Shown here one piece after another: positions 50,986 through 62,720 of a DNA stretch of 64,000 nucleotides. Source of the DNA: Oscillospiraceae bacterium (lineage in GTDB: Bacteria > Bacillota > Clostridia > UMGS1840); contig SVKD01000008.1 in the NCBI GenBank assembly GCA_015068645.1, forward strand, positions 40,448 to 104,447, in the 5' to 3' direction. A model generated the notes under the pieces. That model was not told the origin of the DNA. It searched no databases and saw only the letters and a program-made list of their open reading frames with translations. The number at the start of each line of letters is the position of its first letter. Position 1 is the stretch's first letter. The translations under genes and the position numbers were made by a program.

Positions 50986-51837
50986 ATGAGCATTATATTT
51001 GGTCCCGGCGGAAATAGTGAACAATATTATAACGACGGACATAAATCTTCTTTGGATAGGCCGAAATACCTTGCCGAACTGGGCTTAAACGGTTATGAAT
51101 ATCAATGCAATAAAGGGGTTCATATTTCTATGGACAGTGCCCGTATTTTAGGAGAAGAAGCTAAAAAACACGGAGTGCATTTATCCATTCACAGTCAGTA
51201 TTATGTGAGCCTTTCTTCCACCGATCCTGAAAAGCGGGAAAAGAGTGTGGAGTATCTTTTAGCGTGTTTTCGGGTGGCAAAAGAAATGGGGGCAGACCGT
51301 ATTGTGGTCCATTCCGGCTCCTGTGCCAAAATGACCAGAGCCAAAGCATACGAGCTGTCTTTGGACACCCTGCATAAAACCTTGGCACGTGCCAAAGAAG
51401 AAGGGTATGAAGGAATTTATCTTTGTCCTGAGGTGATGGGGAAAATCAATCAGTTAGGGGATTTTGATGAGGTAATAAAACTTTGCACCACTCACGAAAT
51501 GTTACTTCCTGCCATTGATTTCGGACATCTTAATTGCAGAACCTTGGGAAGCTTGAAAACCAAAGAAGATTATCTTACATTACTCAATAAAATGGAGAAA
51601 AAGTTGGGCAGAGAGAAAGCGAAAATCTTTCATTGCCATTTTTCTAAAATTGAATATACCAATCAGGGGGAAAAACGGCATCTGACCTTTGAAGACACCC
51701 GGTTCGGGCCTGATTACGAGCCCTTTTTAGAAGCGGTTTATGAAAAAGGATTCACACCCATGATTATCTGCGAATCCGCTGGAACGCAGGACAAGGATGC
51801 CCTTAGTATGGCAAACTATTTTAACAATCTGAAATAA
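50986..51837 (+). CDS. Endonuclease IV-like TIM-barrel protein
   Basis: 283 residues from the ATG at 50986; the in-frame ATG at 50812 would run through the yqeG gene. Metal-site segments of the AP endonuclease 2/xylose-isomerase-like barrel are present: HLSIHSQYYVSL, IVVHSGSC, CPEVMGK, PAIDFGHLNCR, FHCHFSKI, ICESAG. Endonuclease IV cleaves DNA at abasic sites; this version is of normal length, but the distant sequence leaves open another sugar-phosphate substrate. Confidence 0.8.
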   Translation: MSIIFGPGGNSEQYYNDGHKSSLDRPKYLAELGLNGYEYQCNKGVHISMDSARILGEEAKKHGVHLSIHSQYYVSLSSTDPEKREKSVEYLLACFRVAKEMGADRIVVHSGSCAKMTRAKAYELSLDTLHKTLARAKEEGYEGIYLCPEVMGKINQLGDFDEVIKLCTTHEMLLPAIDFGHLNCRTLGSLKTKEDYLTLLNKMEKKLGREKAKIFHCHFSKIEYTNQGEKRHLTFEDTRFGPDYEPFLEAVYEKGFTPMIICESAGTQDKDALSMANYFNNLK

Positions 51838-51847
51838 GGAAAATAAG

Positions 51848-52909
51848 ATGAAACAGTTTTACCAATCACGTCTTCAAAAATTAAGAGATCAATTAAAAGA
51901 ACAAGAGGGGATTTTGGTCAGCGACCCGAAGAATTGCTTTTATTTTTCGGGAATCAATTCTTCCAACATTCATTTGTATATCACCCATCAAAAAGCATAT
52001 TTGTTAACTGATTTTCGTTATGAAACAGCTGCAAAAGAAAATGAGGCAGGCTTTACGGTGATGGCGGAGGGGTCTTTGGTATCTAAATTAAAAGAGCTGA
52101 TGACGGAATCCACCGTGTATATTGAACAGCAATTTTTAACCGTGCATTTTTATAAGATGCTTTTAGACCATTTTCCCGATACCGATTTCCCCAATGTGAA
52201 ATCCATGATTATGGATATCCGATTGATCAAAGATGCCTCGGAATTATTCAAACTCCAACAGGCACAACGGATTGCGGATAATGCCTATTTAACAATGCTC
52301 ACCTTTGTGAAAGAAGGGGTTACCGAGCAGGAGCTAAAGGCAGAACTGGAATATCAGATGGCAAAACTGGGTGCACAGAAAACCTCTTTTGACACCATTA
52401 TTTTGTTTGGAGACCACGCCGCAATGCCGCACGGAGAACCTTCCCATCGGAAGTTGGAAGCAGGGGATGCACTTCTTTGTGATTTCGGATGTGTGTATGA
52501 GGGGTATTGCTCGGACGTGACCAGAACTTCTTTCTTCGGAAAAGTGTCTGATAAAGCCCGCCACGCCTATGAAACGGTGTTGACCGCACACAATCTGGCA
52601 AAAGATTTTATCGGTGTGGGCAAAGCCTGTTCCGATGCAGACAAAATTGCCCGTAATTATATTGAAAATAGCGGTTACAAAGGTGTGTTTGGCCATAGCT
52701 TAGGACACGGCGTTGGCGTGAAAATTCACGAGCATCCCACGTTGGGGCATTCCAGTACCGAAATTTTCGAGAACGGCATGGTATTTTCCAACGAACCGGG
52801 AATTTATCTGCCCGGGGAATTCGGCATCCGTATTGAGGATACCTGCTATCTGGAAGACGGGAAACTCTATTCCACCACCAAGCTGGAGAAGGAATTAACG
52901 GTGCTGTAA
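51848..52909 (+). CDS. M24-family metallopeptidase (Xaa-Pro aminopeptidase-like)
   Basis: 353 residues. Creatinase-like N domain (1-125) and pita-bread catalytic domain with all five metal ligands: D212, D223, H287 (GHSLGHG), E316 (SNEPGIY) and E330 (GIRIED). Removes N-terminal residues before proline in the cytosol. In many Bacillota the gene is next to efp; here a transposase-like gene follows instead, only three bases after the stop. Confidence 0.92.
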   Translation: MKQFYQSRLQKLRDQLKEQEGILVSDPKNCFYFSGINSSNIHLYITHQKAYLLTDFRYETAAKENEAGFTVMAEGSLVSKLKELMTESTVYIEQQFLTVHFYKMLLDHFPDTDFPNVKSMIMDIRLIKDASELFKLQQAQRIADNAYLTMLTFVKEGVTEQELKAELEYQMAKLGAQKTSFDTIILFGDHAAMPHGEPSHRKLEAGDALLCDFGCVYEGYCSDVTRTSFFGKVSDKARHAYETVLTAHNLAKDFIGVGKACSDADKIARNYIENSGYKGVFGHSLGHGVGVKIHEHPTLGHSSTEIFENGMVFSNEPGIYLPGEFGIRIEDTCYLEDGKLYSTTKLEKELTVL

Positions 52910-52912
52910 GAG

Positions 52913-53419
52913 ATGGAATTACCAAATAGAAAACCAACACGATTACAGGATTATGATTATTCCCGACCGGGTGCATATTTTGTAACAATCTGCACGAAAG
53001 ACAGACGTAAAATTTTGTCTGAAATTATTGTAGGGGGCGACGTCCTCGACGCCCCGCAAAACATACTATATCCATACGGGAAAATAGCAAATAAACATCT
53101 TTTGTCTATGTGCAATTTTTATGATAATATATCAATTACAAAATATGTGATTATGCCAAATCATATTCACCTGCTGATACAAATCGCAGATAGCGACAAC
53201 GGACCGCCGAGGACGTCGGTCCCTACAAAATCTTTGCTTTCAAATTTTGTCAGCACTTTCAAGCGATTCTGTAATAAAGAATGTGGCGAAAATGTGTGGC
53301 AACGCTCTTTCCATGACCATATTATCCGTGATGAACGAGATTATCTGAAAATAGCGGAATATATCGAAACCAATCCCTTAAAATGGGAATCGGATTGCTT
53401 CTATAATGCCGAAAAATAA
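52913..53419 (+). CDS. RAYT-like Y1 (HUH) transposase
   Basis: 168 residues. Opening RPGAYFVTICTKDR, the HUH motif MPNHIHLLI, FVSTFKRFCNKECGENVWQRS and IRDERDYLKIAEYIETNP are those of the REP-associated tyrosine transposase group, which nick single-stranded DNA at REP palindromes. Two REP-like units lie inside the coding region in frame (separate entries) and are translated as VGGDVLDAP and NGPPRTSVPTK. The start nearly abuts the peptidase gene, without a clear ribosome binding site of its own. No IS ends are seen, so it is probably a domesticated single-copy gene. Confidence 0.88.
   Translation: MELPNRKPTRLQDYDYSRPGAYFVTICTKDRRKILSEIIVGGDVLDAPQNILYPYGKIANKHLLSMCNFYDNISITKYVIMPNHIHLLIQIADSDNGPPRTSVPTKSLLSNFVSTFKRFCNKECGENVWQRSFHDHIIRDERDYLKIAEYIETNPLKWESDCFYNAEK
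53027..53057 (+). repeat. REP-like unit 1 inside the transposase gene
   Basis: ATTGTAGGGGGCG, ACGTCCTCGA, CGCCCCGC: same TTGTAGGG start as unit 1 at 47458-47488, with a GGGGCG/CGCCCC stem. Confidence 0.75.
53200..53228 (-). repeat. REP-like unit 2 (inverted) inside the transposase gene
   Basis: GGACCG...CGGTCC then CTACAA; the inner CGAGGACGTC is complementary to GACGTCCTCG of unit 1, as in the intergenic pair at 47458-47544. Confidence 0.75.
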
Positions 53420-53430
53420 ATAAAAATAAC

Positions 53431-53462
53431 AAAAATCGCAGTGAATTTCACTGCGATTTTTT
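53431..53462. terminator. Bidirectional terminator between transposase and thioesterase genes
   Basis: AAAATCGCAGTG and CACTGCGATTTT with A- and T-runs on the outside; serves both convergent genes. Confidence 0.9.
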
Positions 53463-53480
53463 GTGTTGCGTTATGATTTT

Positions 53481-53876
53481 TTATTTGTCGAGGCCGTTCT
53501 TTGCATCGCATCGGGACTGAAATTTTTCTTTCATAACAATGAAACGAGTGTGAGTTCCCTCTGCTATTTTTTCCGTTTCGTCAAAGGCTTCCACCGAGAA
53601 GACAATTTTTCGTCCTTCCCATTCGGTCACAGTGGCAGAAACTGTCACATTCATTCCAACGGGAGTGGCAGCTAGGTGTTTTACATTCATTTCGGTGCCA
53701 ACTGTAGCGGTACCGTCTTCCAGATAGGGGAAGCACAGTTCATGTGCCGCTTTTTCCAGCATAGCCACTAAATAGGGAGTGGATAACACCCGTGCATTTC
53801 CGCTTTCTAAGGTGATTGCGGTGTGGCTTTCGGTCACGGTAAACTGATGTTTGTTTGTTACGCCGATTGCATTCAT
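53481..53876 (-). CDS. Hotdog-fold thioesterase, FlK-like
   Basis: 131 residues; GGAG precedes the ATG. VLSTPYLVAMLEKAAHEL holds the Thr and Glu, and MNVKHLAATPVGM the His, of the FlK (fluoroacetyl-CoA thioesterase) catalytic set; TVTEWEGRKIVFSVEAFDE is the long hotdog strand. General acyl-CoA thioesterases of this group are common in Clostridia; the fluoro-specific role is not implied. Lies 13 bases downstream of mutS2, so probably cotranscribed. Confidence 0.85.
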   Translation of the reverse strand: MNAIGVTNKHQFTVTESHTAITLESGNARVLSTPYLVAMLEKAAHELCFPYLEDGTATVGTEMNVKHLAATPVGMNVTVSATVTEWEGRKIVFSVEAFDETEKIAEGTHTRFIVMKEKFQSRCDAKNGLDK

Positions 53877-53889
53877 ATTAAAAAACTCC

Positions 53890-56247
53890 TTATTTCATTT
53901 CACAAATGGTAACCCCTGCTTCGCCCTCACCGAAGTTTCCTAAGCGGAAGGATTTTACCGATCTGTTTTTCTTTAATAACTGATGGATGCCTGCACGAAG
54001 CACTCCGGTGCCTTTCCCGTGAATAATCACCACGGAAGGAATGTTGGCTAATACTGCATCGTCGATGAATTTTTCGGTCACGTATTCTGCTTCTTCCAAA
54101 TTCATACCCCGAAGGTCCAGTTCGGGACGGATTTCTTTGCCTCTGGCACTGGCATTCCGATAGGGACTGTGTTGCTGCTTTTGCTTTTTCGCTTCACAGC
54201 GGGACAGGTTTGCGATGTTGGTTTTAATACGCATAATTCCTGCTAACACGGTGAGATTTCCCTTATCGTCCGGCAGAATGTCCACGGTAACGGGAGTGTC
54301 GAAATCATCCATCATCACCGTCATACCGATTTTTAATTCTTTGGGGGTTAAGGGGTTTTGTTTTTTCTTTTCTTCGTTGGCAAGTTTCTGCGCCTGCTTC
54401 TGCCGTTCTTCTGCCAGTTGTTTTCTGGCTTCCCCAACAGCTTTTGCACGGTCTCTTTGATTTTTTGCTTCCTGATTTAATTTCTGGATGATGCCTTCCG
54501 CCTTTTCCTGGGCTTCTTCGATGATTTCCATCGCTTGTTGCCGTGCTTTTTCAATAATTTCACGGTTTTTCGCCAACGCATCATCTTTTTTAGAGGAAAG
54601 TTCTTCTTCCAAAACACGAATCTTTTCTTTTAAGAGTTCAGCTTCCTGCTGATCTTTTTCTGCTTTGATTCTTTGTTCGTCGATGACGGTTAACACATCC
54701 TCAAAGCGGATGGCATCGGCGGAGAGTCGTTTTTCGGCTGCCTCTAAAACTTCGTCTGATAGGCCTAAACGTTTGGAAATGGCAAAGGCGTTACTTTTCC
54801 CGGGCATACCCATAATCAAGCGATATGTGGGCATCAGCGTTTCTACAGAGAACTCTAAAGAGGCGTTTTGCACGCCGTTTTGGGAAAGAGCATATAATTT
54901 CAGCTCAGGATAGTGGGTGGTTGCCGCCACGGTCACACCCCGTTTGCGTAAATACTCAATAATTTCAATGGCAAGTGCCGCACCTTCGGTGGGGTCGGTG
55001 CCTGCACCTAACTCATCAAAGAGGGCAAGGCTTCCAAAAGTAGCATTTTTTAAGATGGACACAATTCTCGTCATATGAGAGGAGAACGTGGATAAAGACT
55101 GTTCAATGCTCTGCTCGTCACCGATATCGGCAAAAATTTGTTCATATACTGCAATTTCGCTTCCCATAAATACCGGGATTGCAAAACCGCTCTGCACCAT
55201 TAACGTGAGAAGGCCCAATGTTTTTAAAGACACGGTTTTTCCGCCCGTGTTGGGACCTGTGATGACTAAGGTATCGCATCCGTCACCGATTTCAATATCA
55301 ATGGGAACGGCGGTTTCGGGATTTAAGAGAGGGTGACGTGCTTTTTTTAAATTGATTTTTCCCTGATCGTTTAAGAGGGGGATTTCGCCTTTCAAAGAAC
55401 GGCTGTATTTGGCTTTTGCGAAAATGAAATCCAGGTCTAAAATCAGTCCGTAAGCAACTTCAATTTCTTCCCAGATGCCCGAAAGCTGACCGCTTAAATA
55501 AATGAGGATTTTGGCAATTTCTTCTTTTTCTTTGGATTCCAAATCACGAAGCTCATTGTTTAAGGTGACGATTGCCATGGGTTCAATAAACACGGTTGCT
55601 CCCGAGTCGGAAGAATCATGCACTAATCCCGGAATTTCGTTTCGGTATTCCTGTTTTACGGGCAACACATAACGGTCATTTCGTAAGGTAACTGCCGCAT
55701 TTTGCAGGAATTTTTTATAGTTGGAAGAATTCGTGAATTTCTGCAGAGTTTCTTTGATTTTGTTGTTGGCGGAAATTTTTTGCCGGCGGATTTTATAAAG
55801 TTCGTCGCTGGCATTGTCCGACACTTCGTCTTCCGAAATAATCTTCATAAAAATTTCGTCTTCCAACCGTTTTTGTGTGGTGAGACGGTATTCGTAATCG
55901 GAGAAAATTTCGGTTTTGTTATCGGCAAAATATTCTTTCAGCGAGCGGGAAGATTTTAGAAGACTGGCAGTGGAAAGCAGCTCTTTTTGAGACAGGGAAC
56001 CACCGATGGATAACCGTTTGATAATGCCTCTCATTTCCCCGAAGGAATCAATGGGGGGACTTCCTGCTTTCACCAAAAGAGACATTGCCGCTTCTGTTTG
56101 GCTAAGCAGACGGGAAACAGCGCCTAAAGAGGATTCTGCCTTGAGGGAGAGAATGTTCTCCTTGGTTTCTTCCAACACGGCATATTCTTTGGCGCGGTTT
56201 AAAATTTTATCAAATTCTAGGGTTTGAAATACGTTTTTTGTTTCCAA
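53890..56247 (-). CDS. mutS2: Endonuclease MutS2
   Basis: 785 residues, full length. Clamp and lever region at the N terminus, ATPase with Walker A GPNTGGKTVS (331-340), ALFDELGAGTDP (Walker B) and ATTHYPELK, a long Glu/Lys/Gln coiled coil at about 510-630, and a C-terminal Smr domain (LDLRGMNLEEAEYV, VVIIHGKGTGVLR). MutS2 limits homologous recombination, and in B. subtilis also acts on collided ribosomes; no MutL is needed. Confidence 0.96.
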   Translation of the reverse strand: METKNVFQTLEFDKILNRAKEYAVLEETKENILSLKAESSLGAVSRLLSQTEAAMSLLVKAGSPPIDSFGEMRGIIKRLSIGGSLSQKELLSTASLLKSSRSLKEYFADNKTEIFSDYEYRLTTQKRLEDEIFMKIISEDEVSDNASDELYKIRRQKISANNKIKETLQKFTNSSNYKKFLQNAAVTLRNDRYVLPVKQEYRNEIPGLVHDSSDSGATVFIEPMAIVTLNNELRDLESKEKEEIAKILIYLSGQLSGIWEEIEVAYGLILDLDFIFAKAKYSRSLKGEIPLLNDQGKINLKKARHPLLNPETAVPIDIEIGDGCDTLVITGPNTGGKTVSLKTLGLLTLMVQSGFAIPVFMGSEIAVYEQIFADIGDEQSIEQSLSTFSSHMTRIVSILKNATFGSLALFDELGAGTDPTEGAALAIEIIEYLRKRGVTVAATTHYPELKLYALSQNGVQNASLEFSVETLMPTYRLIMGMPGKSNAFAISKRLGLSDEVLEAAEKRLSADAIRFEDVLTVIDEQRIKAEKDQQEAELLKEKIRVLEEELSSKKDDALAKNREIIEKARQQAMEIIEEAQEKAEGIIQKLNQEAKNQRDRAKAVGEARKQLAEERQKQAQKLANEEKKKQNPLTPKELKIGMTVMMDDFDTPVTVDILPDDKGNLTVLAGIMRIKTNIANLSRCEAKKQKQQHSPYRNASARGKEIRPELDLRGMNLEEAEYVTEKFIDDAVLANIPSVVIIHGKGTGVLRAGIHQLLKKNRSVKSFRLGNFGEGEAGVTICEMK

Positions 56248-56289
56248 GTTTCAAAATCCTTTCTGAAATTGCGTTGGGTTCAGAGTGTG

Positions 56290-57177
56290 TTACGGCAGGG
56301 GGAACTGCACAGGTTGAACCGAGGGATCTAAAGATGCAAAATGATATCCCAAAGCCTTCATATGACCAATATAATCCCGAACCAGGTCGGCAATCCACGG
56401 ATTGGCATCTGTGTCGTGCATCAATGCAATGATGCGGGATTTATTTTGGGATTGGGTAATGAGTTCGTTTAGCTGATCTTCGTAAGTGGTGGCACCTGCA
56501 GCATCTTCTGAGGTAACATTCCAGTCGTAATACACAAATCCTCTGCGTTCCATTTCGGTAACCAGAGTCCACGCCAGATTGCGGTTATAAGAATTGACAC
56601 TGCCGCCGGGGAATCTGAAAATACGGGGAGTGTAGCCGGTGGCTTGTACAATATTCTGAAAGCATTTGGCAAAGTCATAGAGATAGGCATCCAGGCTTTG
56701 ATAAATCTGACGGTAAACGTGAGAATTGGTATGTATGCCCAAGGTGTGCCCGTCTTCGTATGCTTGCTTCAAAATTTCGGGATAAGCATCTGAAAAAACG
56801 AAGAATGTGGCAGGGACGCCTTCCTCCTTCAGCATTGTTAAAAGAGCAGGAGTGGAATTAGAAGGACCATCATCAAAGGTCAGGTATACCACATAATCTT
56901 CGGTGGGTGCAAATTCCTGATTGGGGTTTTCTCCGTAAATTTCCGGATAAGGGTCGTTTGGGTCTTCAGATACGGGAATCACGCCCGGTTCCTTGGTGGG
57001 AAACGGAGTGGGAACGATTTTGGGAGTGGGAGAGGGCTTGGCTACAACCACTTCCTGGGTATCTGGTTCCGGCACCCAAAAAGAAACTGCTATGATAGCG
57101 CCAAAGCAGATACACAGGACAGAAACTACCGCAAGAATCCATAAATATTTTTTATTGTCGGTTGTTTTTTTTGCCAT
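56290..57177 (-). CDS. Membrane-anchored polysaccharide deacetylase (NodB domain)
   Basis: 295 residues. N-terminal membrane helix (about 12-34), a Pro/Thr linker, and a NodB domain with TFDDGPS (D102, D103), H149/H153 metal ligands (GIHTNSH), RFPGGS and ALMHD. The protein is anchored outside the membrane and would deacetylate N-acetyl sugars of peptidoglycan or a wall polymer; the exact substrate is unknown. Own promoter at 57231-57259. Confidence 0.92.
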   Translation of the reverse strand: MAKKTTDNKKYLWILAVVSVLCICFGAIIAVSFWVPEPDTQEVVVAKPSPTPKIVPTPFPTKEPGVIPVSEDPNDPYPEIYGENPNQEFAPTEDYVVYLTFDDGPSNSTPALLTMLKEEGVPATFFVFSDAYPEILKQAYEDGHTLGIHTNSHVYRQIYQSLDAYLYDFAKCFQNIVQATGYTPRIFRFPGGSVNSYNRNLAWTLVTEMERRGFVYYDWNVTSEDAAGATTYEDQLNELITQSQNKSRIIALMHDTDANPWIADLVRDYIGHMKALGYHFASLDPSVQPVQFPLP

Positions 57178-57230
57178 GACAGACTCCTTTTGAAAAGCAC
57201 CGCGAGCAAAGGTGCTTATGTGATAGTATC

Positions 57231-57259
57231 AGTATACTACATAAGTTGTGATTTAGCAA
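57231..57259 (-). promoter_or_regulatory. Promoter of the polysaccharide deacetylase gene
   Basis: Minus strand TTGCTA (57254-57259), 17-base spacer, TATACT (57231-57236). Confidence 0.7.
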
Positions 57260-57306
57260 TAGCTTTTTTGTTTTTCCTGTTTTTTTCTTTCACCCGAAGG
57301 TGATGT

Positions 57307-57334
57307 TTGACATAAAATAAACTAACCGTATTTT
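57307..57334 (+). promoter_or_regulatory. Possible promoter of the 57376 gene
   Basis: TTGACA (57307-57312), 16-base spacer, TATTTT (57329-57334). Confidence 0.5.
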
Positions 57335-57375
57335 TTAGATACATATTTTCAGGAATAAAATAGGGAGGCAGAAGT

Positions 57376-57726
57376 ATGAGAGAAGCCGTATTTTACGGTA
57401 TCATGTTGTTTTGTTCGGCATATGGTTTGTTTTCACTGGTGTTTTTCTTGCGGGATTTTTGGGGTGAGAAAAAGTATCTGCGCGGAAAATGTATTTACAC
57501 TTTGGTTATGGTGGAGGAACAAGACTTATATGCGGAGGAAATGATCAGAGCGTTGGTGTTTCAAAATTACAAAAACGACACCGGAATTTGTGACCGCAAA
57601 ATTCTGGTGATACCGGAGGATGAATCAGGGTGTAATGCTAAGCGGATTCAAAGGATTTTTGAAAGGGAAGCCGATGTTTTAATCCTTGGGAAACAGGAAC
57701 TTTTTCAGCTTCTTTCCAACGGATGA
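57376..57726 (+). CDS. Small single-pass membrane protein, unknown function
   Basis: 116 residues; GGGAGG precedes the ATG. One N-terminal membrane helix (residues 5-27), then a soluble alpha/beta-looking segment: LVMVEEQDLYAEEMIRALVF, a CDRKILVIPEDE strand and a RIQRIFEREADVLIL helix-strand. No family recognised. It stands between the deacetylase and the gyrase locus, with its own promoter. Confidence 0.7.
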   Translation: MREAVFYGIMLFCSAYGLFSLVFFLRDFWGEKKYLRGKCIYTLVMVEEQDLYAEEMIRALVFQNYKNDTGICDRKILVIPEDESGCNAKRIQRIFEREADVLILGKQELFQLLSNG

Positions 57727-57766
57727 ATTTTTCTTTGTTTTTTCTGTATTTTTTTGCAAAAAACTC

Positions 57767-57795
57767 TTTACATTCGACTGGTTTTGTGTTAAAAT
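57767..57795 (+). promoter_or_regulatory. Promoter of the remB-gyrB-gyrA locus
   Basis: TTTACA (57767-57772), 17-base spacer, TAAAAT (57790-57795). Confidence 0.7.
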
Positions 57796-57883
57796 AATAT
57801 AGGTATATTGTTTTATATTTTTTCATTTTTCCCTATGGGAAAAATGAAAGTTTTCAAGATATAAAAAATGAGGAGGGGATCGA

Positions 57884-58138
57884 GTGTATCTGCATATCGG
57901 AAACGATTTCGTGTTAAACGAGCAGGATATTATCGGCGTGTTCGATTTTGACCATATCTCAGAATCTTCCTCCACCATGGAATATCTGAAATCTTTAGAA
58001 GATGATGATCGGTTGATTGCCGTGTCGGAGGAGCTTCCGAAATCTTTTGTCCTCGCTGTGAGAGACGGGGTGGAAATCGGGTATTTATCGCCCCTTGCTT
58101 CCCGTACCATCCAGCACCGAAAAGGTTTGATGTTTTAA
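57884..58138 (+). CDS. remB: RemB/YaaB-type extracellular matrix regulator
   Basis: 84 residues; GTG start at 57884 after AGGAGG. MYLHIGNDFVLNEQDIIGVFD and KSFVLAVRDGVEIGYLSPL match the DUF370/RemA-like family, RemB branch. In B. subtilis remB lies between recF and gyrB and contributes to matrix gene control. Here it also precedes gyrB (61-base gap), but recF, dnaN and dnaA are not upstream. Confidence 0.88.
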   Translation: MYLHIGNDFVLNEQDIIGVFDFDHISESSSTMEYLKSLEDDDRLIAVSEELPKSFVLAVRDGVEIGYLSPLASRTIQHRKGLMF

Positions 58139-58193
58139 TTTATTTCGTAATTTTCGTATTTTATAAATGAGAAAATCCCACAAGAAAGGATGA

Positions 58194-60122
<1,929 letters not shown>

Positions 60123-60146
60123 TTTGTCAGAAAGGAAGAACAGTTT

Positions 60147-62657
60147 ATGGATACTCAAATGTTTGAAAATGAACATATTGTTCCGGTTGATTTGGTCCAT
60201 GAGATGAAATCTGCCTATCTGGCATATTCCATGTCGGTTATCGTGGCAAGAGCCTTGCCCGATGTGCGAGATGGTTTAAAACCGGTACACAGAAGAATTT
60301 TATACACCATGCACGAAGACGGGTTAACCCCCGAAAAAGCATACAGAAAATGTGCGACCACCGTTGGTGACGTGTTGGGTCGTTACCATCCTCACGGTGA
60401 CGCATCCGTTTATGATGCCCTGGTTCGTTTAGCACAGGACTTTTCCCTTCGTTATCCGTTAGTAGACGGTCAGGGGAACTTCGGTTCTATCGACGGTGAC
60501 CCTGCTGCTGCTTATCGTTACACCGAAGCAAGAATGGCTCGCTTAGCACAGCTGATGCTAAAAGAAATCGACAAAGAAACCGTTGATTTTGCTCCCAACT
60601 TTGATGAACGTTTAAAAGAACCCACCGTGTTACCCTCCCGTTTCCCCAACTTATTGGTAAACGGTTCTGCAGGGATTGCGGTTGGTATGGCAACCAACAT
60701 TCCCCCTCATAATTTAACCGAATGTATTGATGCCATTTGTGCCACCATTGATAATCCCGAAATCACCATCGAAGAAATCATGGAATATATCAAGGGTCCC
60801 GATTTCCCCACCGCAGGGAACATTATGGGAAAAAGCGGCATCCGTTCCTATTTCCAGACAGGCCGTGGTAAGGTGATCGTTCGTGCCGAAGCGGAAATCG
60901 AAGATGACGGCAACCGTCAGCGAATTATCGTAACCGAGCTGCCCTATCAGGTGAATAAGGCACGTCTTATTGAAAAAATCGCAGAGCTGGTGCACGAAAA
61001 ACGTCTGGAAGGCATTGCAGACCTTCGTGACGAATCCGATAAGGATGTTGGCGTTCGTATCGTTATCGAAGTGAAAAAAGATGCAGCAGCCAATATTGTG
61101 CTTAACAACCTCTATAAATACACCCAGATGCAGGATACCTTCGGGGTAATTATGTTAGCTTTGGTTGACGGTCAGCCCAAGGTGTTAAACATCCGTGAAG
61201 TGCTGGATTGCTATATCAATCATCAGAAGGATATTATCGTAAGACGAACCATTTATGATAAACGTAAAGCCGAAGCAAGAGCACATATTTTGGAAGGTCT
61301 TAAAAAAGCATTAGACCATATTGACGAAGTCATTGCCACCATCCGTGCATCTTATAACAATGCAAAAGAAAACTTAGTGGAAAAATTTGGCTTCACCGAA
61401 ATTCAGGCACAGGCAATTCTGGATATGAGACTTCAAAAATTGCAGGGCTTGGAAAAAGAAAAAATCGAAAATGAATTGGCGGAAATTATTAAGCAAATTG
61501 CTTATTATACCGAAATTTTAGCATCCGAACAGATGGTATTGGATATCATCAAAACCGAACTCACCGAAATTAAAGATAAATACGGTGACGCTCGTCGCAC
61601 CAAAATCACCTTCGATTATTCTCAGATTGATGATGAAGACTTAATCGAAGAAGAAGATATGGTAATCTCCTTAACCCACTTAGGTTATGTGAAACGTCAG
61701 CCTACCGACACCTTTAAGAGTCAGCACAGAGGCGGACGTGGTATCGCAGGTCTTTCCACCAGAGAAGAAGACTTTGTGGAAGAGCTGTTTGTTACCTCCA
61801 CTCATAACTACATTCTGTTCTTTACCAACACGGGCAGAGTGTTCAAATTAAAAGCATATCAGATTCCCGAAGCATCCCGTACGGCGAAGGGTACCGCAAT
61901 TGTAAACCTGCTCAATTTAGAGCCCGGTGAAACCATTTCGGCAACCATTCCTATGAGAAGCTTTGAAGAAAATAAATACTTGGTAATGACCACCAAAAAT
62001 GGGGTTATCAAGAAAACCGAACTGATGGAATATGACACCAACCGTTCCGGTGGCTTACGTGCGATCGCAATGGACGAGGGTGACGAGTTGATGCAGGTTA
62101 AGATTGTAACCGACGACGAAGAAGTGGTGCTGACCACCTACTTAGGTATGTCCATCCGCTTTAAAATCAGCGACATCAGAAGTCAGGGGCGTGTTACCCG
62201 TGGTGTTCGTGGTATCAAGCTGAAAGAAAACGACAGACTGGTTGGTATGAGCGTGGTACACGATGATACCGAGCTGTTAATCGTTTCGGAAAACGGTTTG
62301 GGTAAACGTACTCCTTACAGTGAATATAAGGTGCAAAACCGTGGCGGTATGGGTGTTAAAACCTACAAAATTACCGAAAAAACAGGTAATATTGCAGGTG
62401 TTCGTTCCATTAAAGACGGCGATGACGTTATGATTATCACCTCTGCAGGTGTTGTGATTCGCTTAAAAGCGGAAGACATCAACACCGTTGGCAGAAACAC
62501 CCAGGGCGTTATCTTAATGCGTCCCGATGCGGATGTGAAGGTGGTATCCGTGGCAAGAGCGCCTCGTGAAGAAGAGGATTCTTCTGATACCGAGGAAACT
62601 AACGGAAATACTGACAATACCGAAAACACCGAAAACACTGAAAATACAGAAGAATAA
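60147..62657 (+). CDS. gyrA: DNA gyrase subunit A
   Basis: 836 residues. [19 protein letters not shown], the catalytic Tyr in RYTEARM, and the C-terminal beta-pinwheel with its GyrA-box-like [10 protein letters not shown], which identifies gyrase rather than topoisomerase IV. At the quinolone-determining site the sequence is [10 protein letters not shown]: Ala at the position of E. coli Ser83, Asp kept at 87. The tail is acidic with imperfect NTEN repeats. AGAAAGGAAG precedes the ATG; terminator follows. Confidence 0.98.
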   Translation: MDTQMFENEHIVPVDLVHEMKSAYLAYSMSVIVARALPDVRDGLKPVHRRILYTMHEDGLTPEKAYRKCATTVGDVLGRYHPHGDASVYDALVRLAQDFSLRYPLVDGQGNFGSIDGDPAAAYRYTEARMARLAQLMLKEIDKETVDFAPNFDERLKEPTVLPSRFPNLLVNGSAGIAVGMATNIPPHNLTECIDAICATIDNPEITIEEIMEYIKGPDFPTAGNIMGKSGIRSYFQTGRGKVIVRAEAEIEDDGNRQRIIVTELPYQVNKARLIEKIAELVHEKRLEGIADLRDESDKDVGVRIVIEVKKDAAANIVLNNLYKYTQMQDTFGVIMLALVDGQPKVLNIREVLDCYINHQKDIIVRRTIYDKRKAEARAHILEGLKKALDHIDEVIATIRASYNNAKENLVEKFGFTEIQAQAILDMRLQKLQGLEKEKIENELAEIIKQIAYYTEILASEQMVLDIIKTELTEIKDKYGDARRTKITFDYSQIDDEDLIEEEDMVISLTHLGYVKRQPTDTFKSQHRGGRGIAGLSTREEDFVEELFVTSTHNYILFFTNTGRVFKLKAYQIPEASRTAKGTAIVNLLNLEPGETISATIPMRSFEENKYLVMTTKNGVIKKTELMEYDTNRSGGLRAIAMDEGDELMQVKIVTDDEEVVLTTYLGMSIRFKISDIRSQGRVTRGVRGIKLKENDRLVGMSVVHDDTELLIVSENGLGKRTPYSEYKVQNRGGMGVKTYKITEKTGNIAGVRSIKDGDDVMIITSAGVVIRLKAEDINTVGRNTQGVILMRPDADVKVVSVARAPREEEDSSDTEETNGNTDNTENTENTENTEE

Positions 62658-62661
62658 GGTG

Positions 62662-62688
62662 AAAAAGGGGTTCTCCAACCCCTTTTTT
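62662..62688 (+). terminator. gyrA terminator
   Basis: AAAAAGGGGTT, loop CTCC, AACCCCTTTTTT. Confidence 0.93.
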
Positions 62689-62720
62689 CCACGTTTAGAA
62701 ACGAGAAAAAAGGATCAAAA

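Noticed and set aside
52913..53419. Complete IS200/IS605-type insertion sequence
   Set aside because: Only the transposase gene is present; no element ends, TnpB or target boundary can be defined.
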